DNA of 64,000 nt from DAOMNN01 sp050486545 (GCA_050486545.1 JBJHDM010000008.1:22431-86430); one strand, 5' to 3'. Counted from the stretch's first letter, positions 49,100-57,284 are shown. Made by a program: numbers and translations. Notes: generated by a model from the letters alone, not told the origin.

Positions 49100-50602
49100 A
49101 TGGCAAACCCAACCTATGTCCCCGTACCCGATCGCGGCGCACCGATCGGCGTGCTCGCCTACCTCGTCACGACCGCAGCGGTCCTGTTGCTGATGATGGT
49201 CTTCGGTCTGCTGATGCGCCTGGAGCAGGCTCAGTGGATCTCGCTCGGCGCCCAATGGTTCTACAAGCTGATGACGCTGCACGGCGCCGGCATGGTCGGC
49301 ATCGCCGGCATCGCCGGTGTGGCGGTGATGTGGTACTTCCTGCGTCAGTACGTGAAGCTCTCGCCGACGCTCTTCGCCGCCAACCTGGTGCTGTTTCTGG
49401 CCGGCGTCGTGATGATCCTCGCCAGCGTGCTGTGGGGCAACTTCCACGGCGCATGGACCTTTTTGTATCCGCTGCCGGGCACCTCGCTCGGGATGTGGAG
49501 CGAGCACGCCGCGGCGCTCTTCATGGGCGGCCTCTTGGTAATCGGGGTGGGCTTCCTGCTGCTCCACCTCGATATCACGCGCGCGATCATCGCCCGCTAC
49601 GGCAGCTTCGCACGCTCGCTCGGCTGGCCGCAGCTCTTCGGCAGGGACGACGGCAACGCGCCGCCACCGGCAGTCGTCGCCAGCACCATGGTCACCATCG
49701 TGAACATCATCGCGTTGGTGGTCGGTGCGAGCATCCTGACGATGATGCTGGTGAACCTCTACGTACCGGCCTTCGACATCGACCCGCTGCTCGCGAAGGC
49801 GATGATCTACTTCTTCGGTCATGTGTTCATCAACGCCACGATCTACATGGCGGTCATCGCCGTGTATGAGATCCTGCCGCGCTACACGCAGCGCCCGTGG
49901 AAGGCCAACAAAGTCTTCCTCGCCTCGTGGACCGCGTCGACGTTGATGGTGATGTTCATCTTCCCGCACCACCTGCTGATGGACTTCGCGTTCCCAAAGT
50001 GGATGCTCGTAATGGGTCAGGTCATCGGCTACCTGAACACCGTTCCGATCCTGCTCGTGACCGGCTATGGCGCGCTGATGCTGATCTATCGCTCGGGCGT
50101 ACGCTGGGACATGGGCGTGCGGCTGCTGTTCGTCTCGCTGTTCGGCTGGGCGGCGGGCGCGATGCCGGCCTTCATCGACGGCACGATCTCGGTGAACTAC
50201 GTCATGCACAACACGATGTGGGTGCCCGGTCACTTCCACACCTATCTCTTGCTGGGCATGATCGCGATGATCTTCGGTTTCATGTACTACCTCGGCAAAC
50301 CGAACCGCGACGCTGCCGACAGCCTGCTCGACCGCACCGCCTTCTGGGCCTATACGATCGGCACCCTTGGCTTTGCGCTGAGCTTCCTGTATTCGGGCAA
50401 GCAAAGCGTCGCACGCCGCTACGCGGATCACCTCCCCGAGTGGCTGCCGTACGATCGCATCGGTTCGCTGTTCGCGATGCTGGTGATTGGTGCGACCGCG
50501 GTGTTCCTGGTGCGCTTCCTCGCCCGCCTCGGACTCGCACGGCGCGACCATCCGCGTGCCTCGCTGGCCGGCACGCAGGCACCGGTGGGAGCTGCGGCAT
50601 GA
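49100..50602 (+). CDS. norY: Heme-copper oxidase superfamily subunit I, probable NO reductase (sNOR type)
   Basis: A 500-residue, roughly twelve-helix catalytic subunit. Low-spin heme ligands are His61 and His380; the high-spin heme ligand is His378 in VPGHFHT. CuB ligands are His241, His290 and His291. Four residues after His241 there is Asn245 (GHVFIN), where A-family oxygen reductases have the cross-linked Tyr (HPEVY). The usual D-channel motif was not found. This points to nitric oxide reduction, as in sNOR, rather than oxygen reduction, but an unusual oxidase is not excluded. AAGGAGG precedes the ATG at 49100. Confidence 0.82.
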   Translation: MANPTYVPVPDRGAPIGVLAYLVTTAAVLLLMMVFGLLMRLEQAQWISLGAQWFYKLMTLHGAGMVGIAGIAGVAVMWYFLRQYVKLSPTLFAANLVLFLAGVVMILASVLWGNFHGAWTFLYPLPGTSLGMWSEHAAALFMGGLLVIGVGFLLLHLDITRAIIARYGSFARSLGWPQLFGRDDGNAPPPAVVASTMVTIVNIIALVVGASILTMMLVNLYVPAFDIDPLLAKAMIYFFGHVFINATIYMAVIAVYEILPRYTQRPWKANKVFLASWTASTLMVMFIFPHHLLMDFAFPKWMLVMGQVIGYLNTVPILLVTGYGALMLIYRSGVRWDMGVRLLFVSLFGWAAGAMPAFIDGTISVNYVMHNTMWVPGHFHTYLLLGMIAMIFGFMYYLGKPNRDAADSLLDRTAFWAYTIGTLGFALSFLYSGKQSVARRYADHLPEWLPYDRIGSLFAMLVIGATAVFLVRFLARLGLARRDHPRASLAGTQAPVGAAA

Positions 50603-51312
50603 ACGCCGCGCCCCAACCCGGGCAAGCAGACGCCCGCGCTCGGCCAATGACGACGGGGCCCGGTACGGGGTCGGGTACGCAAGGCCCGACTGGCCGCGCC
50701 GGCCACGTCGTCCGTGGCCTGTTCGCCAGCACCCTGGTGACGCTTGCCGGCATCGCGGTCCTGTGGTGGGGCACCGACGGCTTTACGGCATACACGGCGG
50801 AGACCGCCCGGCGCGTCGAAGTGCTGCGCGCGCCGCGGCCGCTACCGCCGACGGCCCTCGAAGACCAGCACGGCCGCGAGTTCGCCCTCGACGAGTACCG
50901 CGGCCGCCTGCTGGCAGTGGAGTTCATCTACACGCGCTGCGACACGATCTGCCTGTCGCTCGGCATGGCCTTCAAGCAGATTCGCGAGCGCGTGCCGCCC
51001 GAGGCGCTCGGCCGCGACTTCGCGCTCGTCAGCATCAGCTTCGACCTCGAACGTGACGACCCGCCTGCGATGCAACGTTACGCGAGCATCTTCGACGCCG
51101 ACGGCACACATTGGCGCATCGCACGGGTGCGCGATGCGACCCAGCTCGCGGCACTGCTCGAGGCCTTCGGCGTCATCGTCATCGACGACGGCCGCGGCGG
51201 CTTCGAGCACAACGCGGCAATCCACCTGGTCGGTCGCGACGGTCGGCTCGCGGAGATCCGAGACCTTGGCGAGATCGCACCGTTTGTCGAGCGGATAGGA
51301 GCCCTGTTATGA
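50599..51312 (+). CDS. senC: SCO1/SenC-type copper chaperone
   Basis: A 237-residue membrane-anchored thioredoxin-fold protein. After a Gly/Pro/Thr-rich tail comes one membrane helix (about 37-57) and a periplasmic domain with the copper-binding Cys114 and Cys118 (TRCDTIC) and a likely third ligand His204. SCO proteins load copper into CuA centres, which fits the neighbouring subunit II. Its start overlaps norY as ATGA and its end overlaps orf1 as ATGA. Confidence 0.9.
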   Translation: MNAAPQPGQADARARPMTTGPGTGSGTQGPTGRAGHVVRGLFASTLVTLAGIAVLWWGTDGFTAYTAETARRVEVLRAPRPLPPTALEDQHGREFALDEYRGRLLAVEFIYTRCDTICLSLGMAFKQIRERVPPEALGRDFALVSISFDLERDDPPAMQRYASIFDADGTHWRIARVRDATQLAALLEAFGVIVIDDGRGGFEHNAAIHLVGRDGRLAEIRDLGEIAPFVERIGALL

Positions 51313-51992
51313 ATCTCGCCCTGACCGCGCTGCATTTCCCAGGCGGTTGCGCCAGTGCCACGCGAGCACGCCTCGGCGGTGCCGTACTGCTGGCCACCGC
51401 TTGGCTGGTTCTCGCGACGCCGGGGATGCGCACCTGGCTGGAAATGTCGATGAGCGTGCACATGCTCGTGCAGATCCCGGCGCTCGCGGCGATCGGCCTC
51501 GTCGGGACGCGACTGCTGCCCGCTCGCACCCAGGACGCACTGCTCGCCGCGGCCGGCGGCGCGATCCCGTGCGTGATCGTCGCGACCGTCGCGTCGAGCT
51601 ACTGGATGCTGCCGCGAGCGATCGACGCGGTGCTGGTCGACCCGCTCGCCGAAGCCGCCAAGTTCGTCAGCCTGCCGCTGCTGGTTGGCACGCCGCTCGC
51701 GCTGGCATGGCGCGAGCTCGGCCTGATCGGGCGCGGCTTCGTATGGACCAACTTCATCAGCATGCTCGCGGTGCTCGGGTGGCTCTATATCGTCGCGCCC
51801 GTGCGCGTATGCAACAGCTATGCGCTGTTCGAGCAGGAACGCGCCGGCTGGTTGATGGTGCAACTCGCCGTGGGCTTGCTGGCGTGGTGGCTCGGACGGC
51901 TCTTCGTCGGAGCGCCGACGCCGACAAGGACGGTGCACGCACGCCAGCGCGACCACGAGAACAAACAGGGGACGACGACATGGATCACGTAA
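51309..51992 (+). CDS. Polytopic membrane protein (orf1 of the norSY-senC cluster)
   Basis: A 227-residue inner-membrane protein with about five to six helices between residues 20 and 205 and a charged C-terminal tail. It sits in the position of orf1 in norS-norY-senC-orf1 clusters. Its exact job is unknown; assembly factor or accessory subunit are both possible. One motif of note is PLAEAAKFVSLPLL. It is coupled to senC by ATGA and overlaps the next gene by 13 nt. Confidence 0.75.
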   Translation: MNLALTALHFPGGCASATRARLGGAVLLATAWLVLATPGMRTWLEMSMSVHMLVQIPALAAIGLVGTRLLPARTQDALLAAAGGAIPCVIVATVASSYWMLPRAIDAVLVDPLAEAAKFVSLPLLVGTPLALAWRELGLIGRGFVWTNFISMLAVLGWLYIVAPVRVCNSYALFEQERAGWLMVQLAVGLLAWWLGRLFVGAPTPTRTVHARQRDHENKQGTTTWIT

Positions 51993-52855
51993 ACCCACCG
52001 AAGCTGATGGCCGAGATCGAGGTGGTCGGCACCAAGAAGGCCGGCCTGAGTATTTCGAGCATGCTGCTCAAGGGCTTTCTGTCCGGGGCGCTGCTCGCCT
52101 ATGCCACCGCGTTCGCGTTCAAGGCCGCCACGGGCCTCGAACCAGGGCTCGCCGCACTGGTGGCCGGCGCGGTGTTTCCAGTCGGCTTTGCAATGATCGT
52201 GCTGCTCGGACTGGAGCTCGCAACCGGCAACTTCGCGCTCCTGCCGGTCGGTATCGTGCGCGGGCGCATCGGAATGGCGGCAATGCTGCGCAACTGGGGC
52301 TGGGTGTACCTGGGCAACTTTCTCGGCTGCGTGTTCGCCGGTGCCTTGTTCGCAATTGCGCTCACCGAAGCCTTCACGCACGGCGCCGGTGCGCTCGGCG
52401 CGAAGCTCGTCGCGGTGGCCGAATCGAAAACGCTCGCCTACGAGGCCGCCGGCGCGAGCGGTTGGGCGACCGCCTTCGTGAAGGGTGTGCTATGCAACTG
52501 GATGGTCGCGCTCGGGACCGTGCTTGCACTCACGTCGACGTCCAACACCGGCAAGATCGCCGCGGTATGGCTGCCGGTGTCGACGTTCTTCGCACTCGCC
52601 CTCGAGCACTCCATCGTCAACATGTTCGTGATCCCAACCGCGATGCTGCTCGGTGCTGAAATCGGCATCGAGCAGTGGCTGCTGTGGAACCAGATCCCGG
52701 TCACGCTCGGCAACGTCGTAGGCGGAGCGCTCCTGACCGGTCTCTTGCTGCACTTTGCCATTGCCCCGGACAGGGAAACCCATGCGACGTGCAGCGAAGC
52801 GGAAACGCGTGCTTCAGTGCTCCTCCCGCAACCTCTTCCAAAGAGTGGTACGTGA
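51980..52855 (+). CDS. Formate/nitrite transporter (FNT) family channel
   Basis: A 291-residue pentameric channel protein with six helices. Family motifs include LGLELATGNFALLP, GVLCNWMVALG, and EHSIVNMFVIPTAM, where the conserved His/Asn region lines the pore. FNT proteins move formate, nitrite, hydrosulfide or small acids. Nitrite is a reasonable guess next to a NO-reductase-like enzyme, but the substrate cannot be read from sequence. AGGGGA precedes the ATG. The last 42 nt overlap the 3' end of the opposing activator gene. Confidence 0.85.
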   Translation: MDHVNPPKLMAEIEVVGTKKAGLSISSMLLKGFLSGALLAYATAFAFKAATGLEPGLAALVAGAVFPVGFAMIVLLGLELATGNFALLPVGIVRGRIGMAAMLRNWGWVYLGNFLGCVFAGALFAIALTEAFTHGAGALGAKLVAVAESKTLAYEAAGASGWATAFVKGVLCNWMVALGTVLALTSTSNTGKIAAVWLPVSTFFALALEHSIVNMFVIPTAMLLGAEIGIEQWLLWNQIPVTLGNVVGGALLTGLLLHFAIAPDRETHATCSEAETRASVLLPQPLPKSGT

Positions 52856-54163
52856 CATGCCCAAACGACGTGCTGCTTCTGCCCGGTTTCCTCCGGTTTG
52901 CTCGAGCATGTTCAGGATCACCACGCGTTCGGCTCCCTCCGATCCCGGCTTGCGCCAATAGTGCGTCACGCCAACCGGTGCTGAGGCTGGATGCGTGGAG
53001 ACCGAACCAGCCGACAACTCGGCCGGCAGGTGCGGCAGGTCGATGATTCCGTCGTCGCACTGGACCACTGCGTACTCAAGCGCATTGAACAATTGGCGAA
53101 CGTTGCCTGGCCAATCAAAACCTTCGAGCGCGGCGACCGCAGCGGCGGATATGCGAAGCTGCGGTCTCCGGTAGCGCTCGGAAAGCGTATCGAGAAGCTT
53201 GGTCGTTAGCAGCGGGATGTCTTCCCGGCGCTCACGCAAGGCCGGAACACGCACGGGCAGTACATGAAGTCGATAGTAGAGATCCTCGCGAAACTGCCCT
53301 AGGCGAACCATGTCCGCCAGATCGCGATTGGTCGCAGCGATGACCCGTACATCGACTTTGCGAGGCGCATTCTCGCCAATGCGTACGATTTCACGCTCCT
53401 GCAGGACACGCAGCAACTTCACCTGGGTGGCAAGCGGAATCTCACCCACCTCATCGAGCAGCAGACTGCCGCCGTTCGCCGCTTCGAAACGACCGATGCG
53501 CGTTGCATCCGCCCCCGAAAATGCGCCTTTCGCATGCCCGAACAGTTCGGATTCGAGGAGGCTCTCGGGCAACGCGGCACAATGCACGGTGACGAACGGA
53601 CCATCGCAACGGGGCGCATTGTCGTGCAAGGAGCGCGCCACCAGTTCCTTCCCAACTCCGCTCTCGCCGGTGAGGAGCACGTTGGCATCGCTCGAAGCCG
53701 CGCGCAAGACCAGACGATAGAGTTCCTGCATCGCAGGACCACGTCCGATCAGGTCGCCCAGTTGCCAGCGATCGCGTATTCGCCCCTCGAGTTCCATCTC
53801 GCAGGATCGATCACGCAGGATGATGGCGCAATGCAGACCACTGTCGTTCGGCGGCAGGAGCATTGCCCACATGCGCACCGGAATGCTTCGACCGTCTCGC
53901 GTAGCGACGACGATGTCCTGGATCCTGCCCTCCTCGCGCCCATCGCGCGTAAGCGCACAACAACCACTGCGCGCGCATTCCCGTGCACATGCGGTCTCAG
54001 GGAATAGGCTGGGACATAGCTGATCGAGGACGAGCTTCTCATGCCATCCCAACGTCCGGGCTGCCGCCTGGTTCATATCCATGACACGGCGTTCGGCGTC
54101 GAGGAAAAGCACCCCCTCCTCGAGACCGTCGAGAAAATCGCGCAGAATCGTGACGATCGACAT
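52814..54163 (-). CDS. Sigma-54-dependent transcriptional activator, PAS-AAA+-Fis
   Basis: A 449-residue enhancer-binding protein. The N-terminal PAS domain (about 1-120) contains an unusual cysteine cluster: Cys50, 59, 63, 68 and 69. The AAA+ domain has Walker A GESGVGKE (166-173), a GAFSGA loop (213-218; consensus GAFTGA, so one conservative change in the sigma-54 contact) and Walker B LLLDEVGE. A Fis-type HTH ends the protein (AEAARRLGMSRTTLWKRL). It is the likely regulator of the convergent norS-like operon. There is no receiver domain, so it probably senses a ligand or redox signal directly. Confidence 0.92.
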   Translation of the reverse strand: MSIVTILRDFLDGLEEGVLFLDAERRVMDMNQAAARTLGWHEKLVLDQLCPSLFPETACARECARSGCCALTRDGREEGRIQDIVVATRDGRSIPVRMWAMLLPPNDSGLHCAIILRDRSCEMELEGRIRDRWQLGDLIGRGPAMQELYRLVLRAASSDANVLLTGESGVGKELVARSLHDNAPRCDGPFVTVHCAALPESLLESELFGHAKGAFSGADATRIGRFEAANGGSLLLDEVGEIPLATQVKLLRVLQEREIVRIGENAPRKVDVRVIAATNRDLADMVRLGQFREDLYYRLHVLPVRVPALRERREDIPLLTTKLLDTLSERYRRPQLRISAAAVAALEGFDWPGNVRQLFNALEYAVVQCDDGIIDLPHLPAELSAGSVSTHPASAPVGVTHYWRKPGSEGAERVVILNMLEQTGGNRAEAARRLGMSRTTLWKRLREEH

Positions 54164-54336
54164 CTGGGGTCCTTTCCGGCTGGGCGTCGACGGTGACCGG
54201 CCCTCCGAATCAACGAACCGATGGACAATCAGCGATCACTGCCCGGACATCGGCACCGATTCGACTATGATCCGACCGAGGGTCGATGGCATTGCCGGTA
54301 GACAAAGGGTCCTCCGACGCCAACAAATATTGGACC

Positions 54337-54377
54337 AATTTACTCAGGTATTAGCGCGGAGCCTTGACATGTATCAA
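54337..54377 (-). promoter_or_regulatory. Crp/Fnr-type box and -10 for the activator gene
   Basis: TTGATACATGTCAA (minus strand, 54364-54377) differs from the Fnr/Dnr consensus TTGAT-N4-ATCAA at one base. A -10-like TAAATT follows at 54337-54342. The predicted start near 54329 places the box at about -41.5, the class II activator position. The leader to the ATG at 54163 would be about 165 nt. The rest of the gap 54164-54336 shows nothing else clear. Confidence 0.5.
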
Positions 54378-54422
54378 TACCGACCAAATGCCTCCTCTGG
54401 TCATCAGGCATGGCCGATCAGC

Positions 54423-54456
54423 AAAAACAGCCTGCCGCCAAAGGCGACAGGCTGTT
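54423..54456 (-). terminator. Rho-independent terminator of the HU gene
   Basis: On the minus strand AACAGCCTGTCGCC and GGCGGCAGGCTGTT form a 14-bp stem (one mismatch) with a TTT loop, followed by TTTTGC. It lies 34 nt downstream of the HU stop codon, a strong intrinsic terminator that isolates HU from the activator promoter. Confidence 0.85.
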
Positions 54457-54489
54457 GTGGGGTACGCCCTCCTTCGGAGGGGCGGCGGA

Positions 54490-54768
54490 TTACTTGCCGT
54501 TGACCGCGCCCTTCAGCGAGGCGCCGGCGGAGAACTTGGGTACACGGGCCGCAGCAATCTTGATCGTTGCCCCGGTCTGCGGGTTGCGGCCGGTGCGGGC
54601 GGCGCGCTGCGAAACCTCGAAAGAGCCGAAGCCCGTGAAGGAAACTTTTTCGCCAGCCGCCATGCGCTCGGTAATGATATCCAGCACGGCAGACAGGGAA
54701 CGGTCGGCTTGCGCGCGGGAGACATCCATGCGGTCGGCCAGGGCTTCGACGAATTCACCTTTGTTCAT
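54490..54768 (-). CDS. HU-family DNA-binding protein
   Basis: A 92-residue nucleoid protein that bends DNA without much sequence preference. It starts MNKGEFVEALADRMDVS, has the SFTGFGSFEV turn and the DNA-clasping arm RTGRNPQTGATIKI with its Pro. The C-terminus (PKFSAGASLKGAVNG) is typical of HU-beta. GAGG precedes the ATG by 7 nt. It forms a single-gene unit with its own extended -10 promoter and terminator. Confidence 0.96.
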   Translation of the reverse strand: MNKGEFVEALADRMDVSRAQADRSLSAVLDIITERMAAGEKVSFTGFGSFEVSQRAARTGRNPQTGATIKIAAARVPKFSAGASLKGAVNGK

Positions 54769-54819
54769 GCTATTCCTCGATTGGTGTGAGTTTGAATGGA
54801 TTGCGGTTTCACCCGGGAG

Positions 54820-54828
54820 ATTCTAGCA
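54820..54828 (-). promoter_or_regulatory. Extended -10 promoter of the HU gene
   Basis: On the minus strand TGC-TAGAAT combines a TGn extension with a -10 that matches five of six. No good -35 is present, as expected for an extended -10 promoter. The start falls near 54813, giving a leader of about 45 nt. Confidence 0.5.
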
Positions 54829-54913
54829 TCGTCGCGGCTTTCGGAGCATCCCGCGAACCCTTCGATGCAAAAAAACAAAACAGCGGCATGAAACACCTCA
54901 TGATGTGTGCGGG

Positions 54914-56011
54914 TTACGCACGCATCATCGGGTAGTCGAGATATCCCCTCTCACCTCCCTGGTAAAAGGTGTCGGCATCCCAGGCCGCGATTTCCCCTTG
55001 CCTCCGGTATCGTTCGGGCAGATCCGGATTGGAGATGAACAGTCTGCCGAAGGCGACCGCGTCGCACAAGCCCCTTTCCAGCCAAAGTTCGGCTTTCTCC
55101 CGGTCGAAACCGCCATTGGAGACGATGGGCATCCCCGCAATGGGGCGAAAATGGGGCGCCACTTCCGCGAGCGCGCCGGTTACACCGTCCAGCTTCCCGG
55201 GCAGATAGGGTTCGGTCAGATGCAGCCAGCCCAGCTCGTAGGCGTTGGACCGGCGCACGACGTATTCGAAAGTCGGCACCGTGTCCGCATCGACGAGCAG
55301 GCCGTGGACCCGATTCATCATCGGGTTGAGGCGAAAGCCGACCCGGTCTGCGGGCACTTCGGCCAGCACCGCTTCAAGGACTTCGAAAAAGAAACGTGCG
55401 CGGTTTTCGATCGAACCGCCATATTCGTCGGTGCGGCAGTTGGCATGCAGGGACAGGAACTGGTGGATCAGATAACCGTTGGACGAGTGGATTTCCACCC
55501 CATCGAATCCGGCCTGCATCGCATTGCGTGCGGCCCGCCCGAAATCCGCGACCACCTCTGCGACCTCCTCGCGCGACAGGGCTCGCGGTGTCACCGTCGG
55601 CTTGAGTCCGTCGGCGGCGAGCATCTTCCATTCGGGATTGATCGCCGATGGGGCCACCGGTGCATCACCTCCGTGAAACTCCGGCAAGGACAGGCGTCCG
55701 CAGTGCCACAACTGGCACACGATCCTGCCGCCCGCAGCGTGCACCGCGTCGGTCACGAGACGCCAACCTGCGACCTGTTCCGCCGACCAGATCCCCGGCG
55801 TGAACGGATAGCCCCGACCCTGAGGCGATACGATGGTCGCCTCCGATACGATCAGCCCTGCGCTTGCCCGCTGCGCATAGTACTGCGCCATCATTGCGGT
55901 CGGCGCGAATTCACGATTCTCGGCCCGACAGCGGGTCAACGGGGCCATGACGATCCGGTTCGGGAGTTCCAGCGTCCCGAGCTTGAGTGGGCGCAACAGG
56001 TACTGGGTCAT
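54914..56011 (-). CDS. NADH:flavin oxidoreductase, Old Yellow Enzyme family
   Basis: A 365-residue FMN enzyme that reduces activated C=C bonds with NAD(P)H. It starts LLRPLKLGTLELPNRIVMAPLTRCRA, a typical OYE/NemA N-terminus. The substrate-binding pair appears in EIHSSNGYLIHQFLS (His and Asn). GGSIENRARFFFEV and the FMN phosphate site AFGRLFISNPDL complete it. The natural substrate is unknown; the NemA group acts on N-ethylmaleimide and nitro compounds. GGAG lies 8 nt before the ATG at 56011. Confidence 0.92.
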   Translation of the reverse strand: MTQYLLRPLKLGTLELPNRIVMAPLTRCRAENREFAPTAMMAQYYAQRASAGLIVSEATIVSPQGRGYPFTPGIWSAEQVAGWRLVTDAVHAAGGRIVCQLWHCGRLSLPEFHGGDAPVAPSAINPEWKMLAADGLKPTVTPRALSREEVAEVVADFGRAARNAMQAGFDGVEIHSSNGYLIHQFLSLHANCRTDEYGGSIENRARFFFEVLEAVLAEVPADRVGFRLNPMMNRVHGLLVDADTVPTFEYVVRRSNAYELGWLHLTEPYLPGKLDGVTGALAEVAPHFRPIAGMPIVSNGGFDREKAELWLERGLCDAVAFGRLFISNPDLPERYRRQGEIAAWDADTFYQGGERGYLDYPMMRA

Positions 56012-56012
56012 C

Positions 56013-56083
56013 GACGCGTCTCCATTCGAACGGCAACGGCCGCATTCTGCAATGAACGCACCCCGATTGCGAGACGCTTCTGC
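56013..56083 (+). repeat. 71-bp dispersed repeat, copy 1
   Basis: By hand count it is identical at 58 of 71 positions, without gaps, to 60106-60176, in the same orientation. It covers the 5' leader of the flavin oxidoreductase gene and the gap before the LuxR-hydrolase gene. The most conserved stretch includes CGCATTCTGC and CACCCCG. Its origin is unknown. Confidence 0.7.
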
Positions 56084-56195
56084 GTCACCGCTTCCCCGGG
56101 GCGAAACCAACCGCTGGCGGTCCAGTCCGAAGTTGAGCTGCCGAACGACGCGGATGCCGGGTTCGTCATCGACGATATCGGAGGGTTTTTACGTG

Positions 56196-57284
56196 ATGAG
56201 TGCACTCTCGCAGACGATCCGCTTCTGTACCTCCCCTGACGGTGTACGCATCGCCTACGCGACGACGGGGAATGGCCCCCCGCTGGTGCGTGCCGCGCAC
56301 TTTCTGACCCATCTCGAGTACGACCTGCGTACGCCTGTGTGGCACCCCTGGCTCGCCTCACTGAGCCGGCACCATACGCTGGTTCGCTATGACGGACGCA
56401 ATTGCGGCCTTTCGGACGGGACCGCGCATGTGCCGCAACTCGACGACCTCGTTGCCGACCTCGAGGCCGTCGTCGATGCGGCCGGCATCCAGCGCTTCGC
56501 CTTGCTCGGCAGCTCGCAGGGAGGCGCGATCACGGTCGCCTATGCGGCGAGGCACCCGGAGCGCGTCGCCTGCCTGATCATACTCGGGGGTTATCTGCGC
56601 GGTGTGCTGCGCCGCAACCCGACGCCTTCGCAGGTGCGCGAGGAAAAGTTGCTGCAGGAGATGATCGCGGTCGGCTGGGGGCGGGACAATCCCGCTTTCC
56701 GGCAGGTATTCACGTCGATGCTGATGCCGGATGCAACCTCCGAACAAGTTAGCCGGTTCAACGAGCTGGCACGCCTGTCCGGCTCGGCGGAGGACGCGGC
56801 GCGGACCTTTGCCGCAAACGCGCAAATCGACGTGACTGCAGATGCCGGCAAGGTCCGTTGCCCGACGCTGGTCATGCATGTGCGTGGCGATGCGCGCGTG
56901 CCGTTTGAGGAGGGCCGCCTGATCGCCGGGTCGATTCCCGGCGCGCGCTTCGCCCCGCTCGAGGGTCGCAATCACATTCTGCTCGAGCAAGATCTGGCAT
57001 TTTCGCAGGGAATCGCACTGATCGATGCGTTCGTCGCCGAACATGCGGGCAGCACCTCCGGCGACGACCCGTTCCCGAATCTGACGCGACGCGAGCGCGA
57101 GTTGCTCGAACTGCTCGCGCACGGCCTGGACAATCTGCAGATCGCCGCCCATCTCGGGGTCACCGAAAAGACCGTGCGCAACAAGGTCAGCACGGTCTTC
57201 GACAAGCTCGAGGTCGGGACGCGCGCGAAGGCGATCGTGCGTGCGCGGGAAGCCGGATTCGGACAGGAGCCGCTGGCGCCCTGA
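56196..57284 (+). CDS. Alpha/beta hydrolase fused to a LuxR-type DNA-binding domain
   Basis: A 362-residue two-domain protein. The first part (about 1-285) is an alpha/beta hydrolase with the nucleophile elbow LGSSQGG and the late His in GRNHI. The C-terminal 60 residues are a LuxR/GerE helix-turn-helix: LTRRERELLELLAHGLDNLQIAAHLGVTEKTVRNKVSTVF (motif cited in part). Such fusions are thought to act as ligand-responsive regulators, with the hydrolase pocket as sensor. GGAGG precedes; ATG at 56196 preferred over GTG at 56193. It is divergent from the flavin oxidoreductase gene, a possible target. Confidence 0.88.
   Translation: MSALSQTIRFCTSPDGVRIAYATTGNGPPLVRAAHFLTHLEYDLRTPVWHPWLASLSRHHTLVRYDGRNCGLSDGTAHVPQLDDLVADLEAVVDAAGIQRFALLGSSQGGAITVAYAARHPERVACLIILGGYLRGVLRRNPTPSQVREEKLLQEMIAVGWGRDNPAFRQVFTSMLMPDATSEQVSRFNELARLSGSAEDAARTFAANAQIDVTADAGKVRCPTLVMHVRGDARVPFEEGRLIAGSIPGARFAPLEGRNHILLEQDLAFSQGIALIDAFVAEHAGSTSGDDPFPNLTRRERELLELLAHGLDNLQIAAHLGVTEKTVRNKVSTVFDKLEVGTRAKAIVRAREAGFGQEPLAP

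Noticed and set aside
48555..50602. Ordinary aa3 or cbb3 cytochrome c oxidase
   Set aside because: There is no subunit III, no heme c subunits of the CcoO/CcoP type, no HPEVY motif in subunit I, and the gene order differs from both.
49046..50647. A 533-codon minus-strand frame opposite the heme-copper subunit I gene
   Set aside because: His/Arg/Gln-rich shadow of a membrane protein gene; the sense strand carries all metal ligands.
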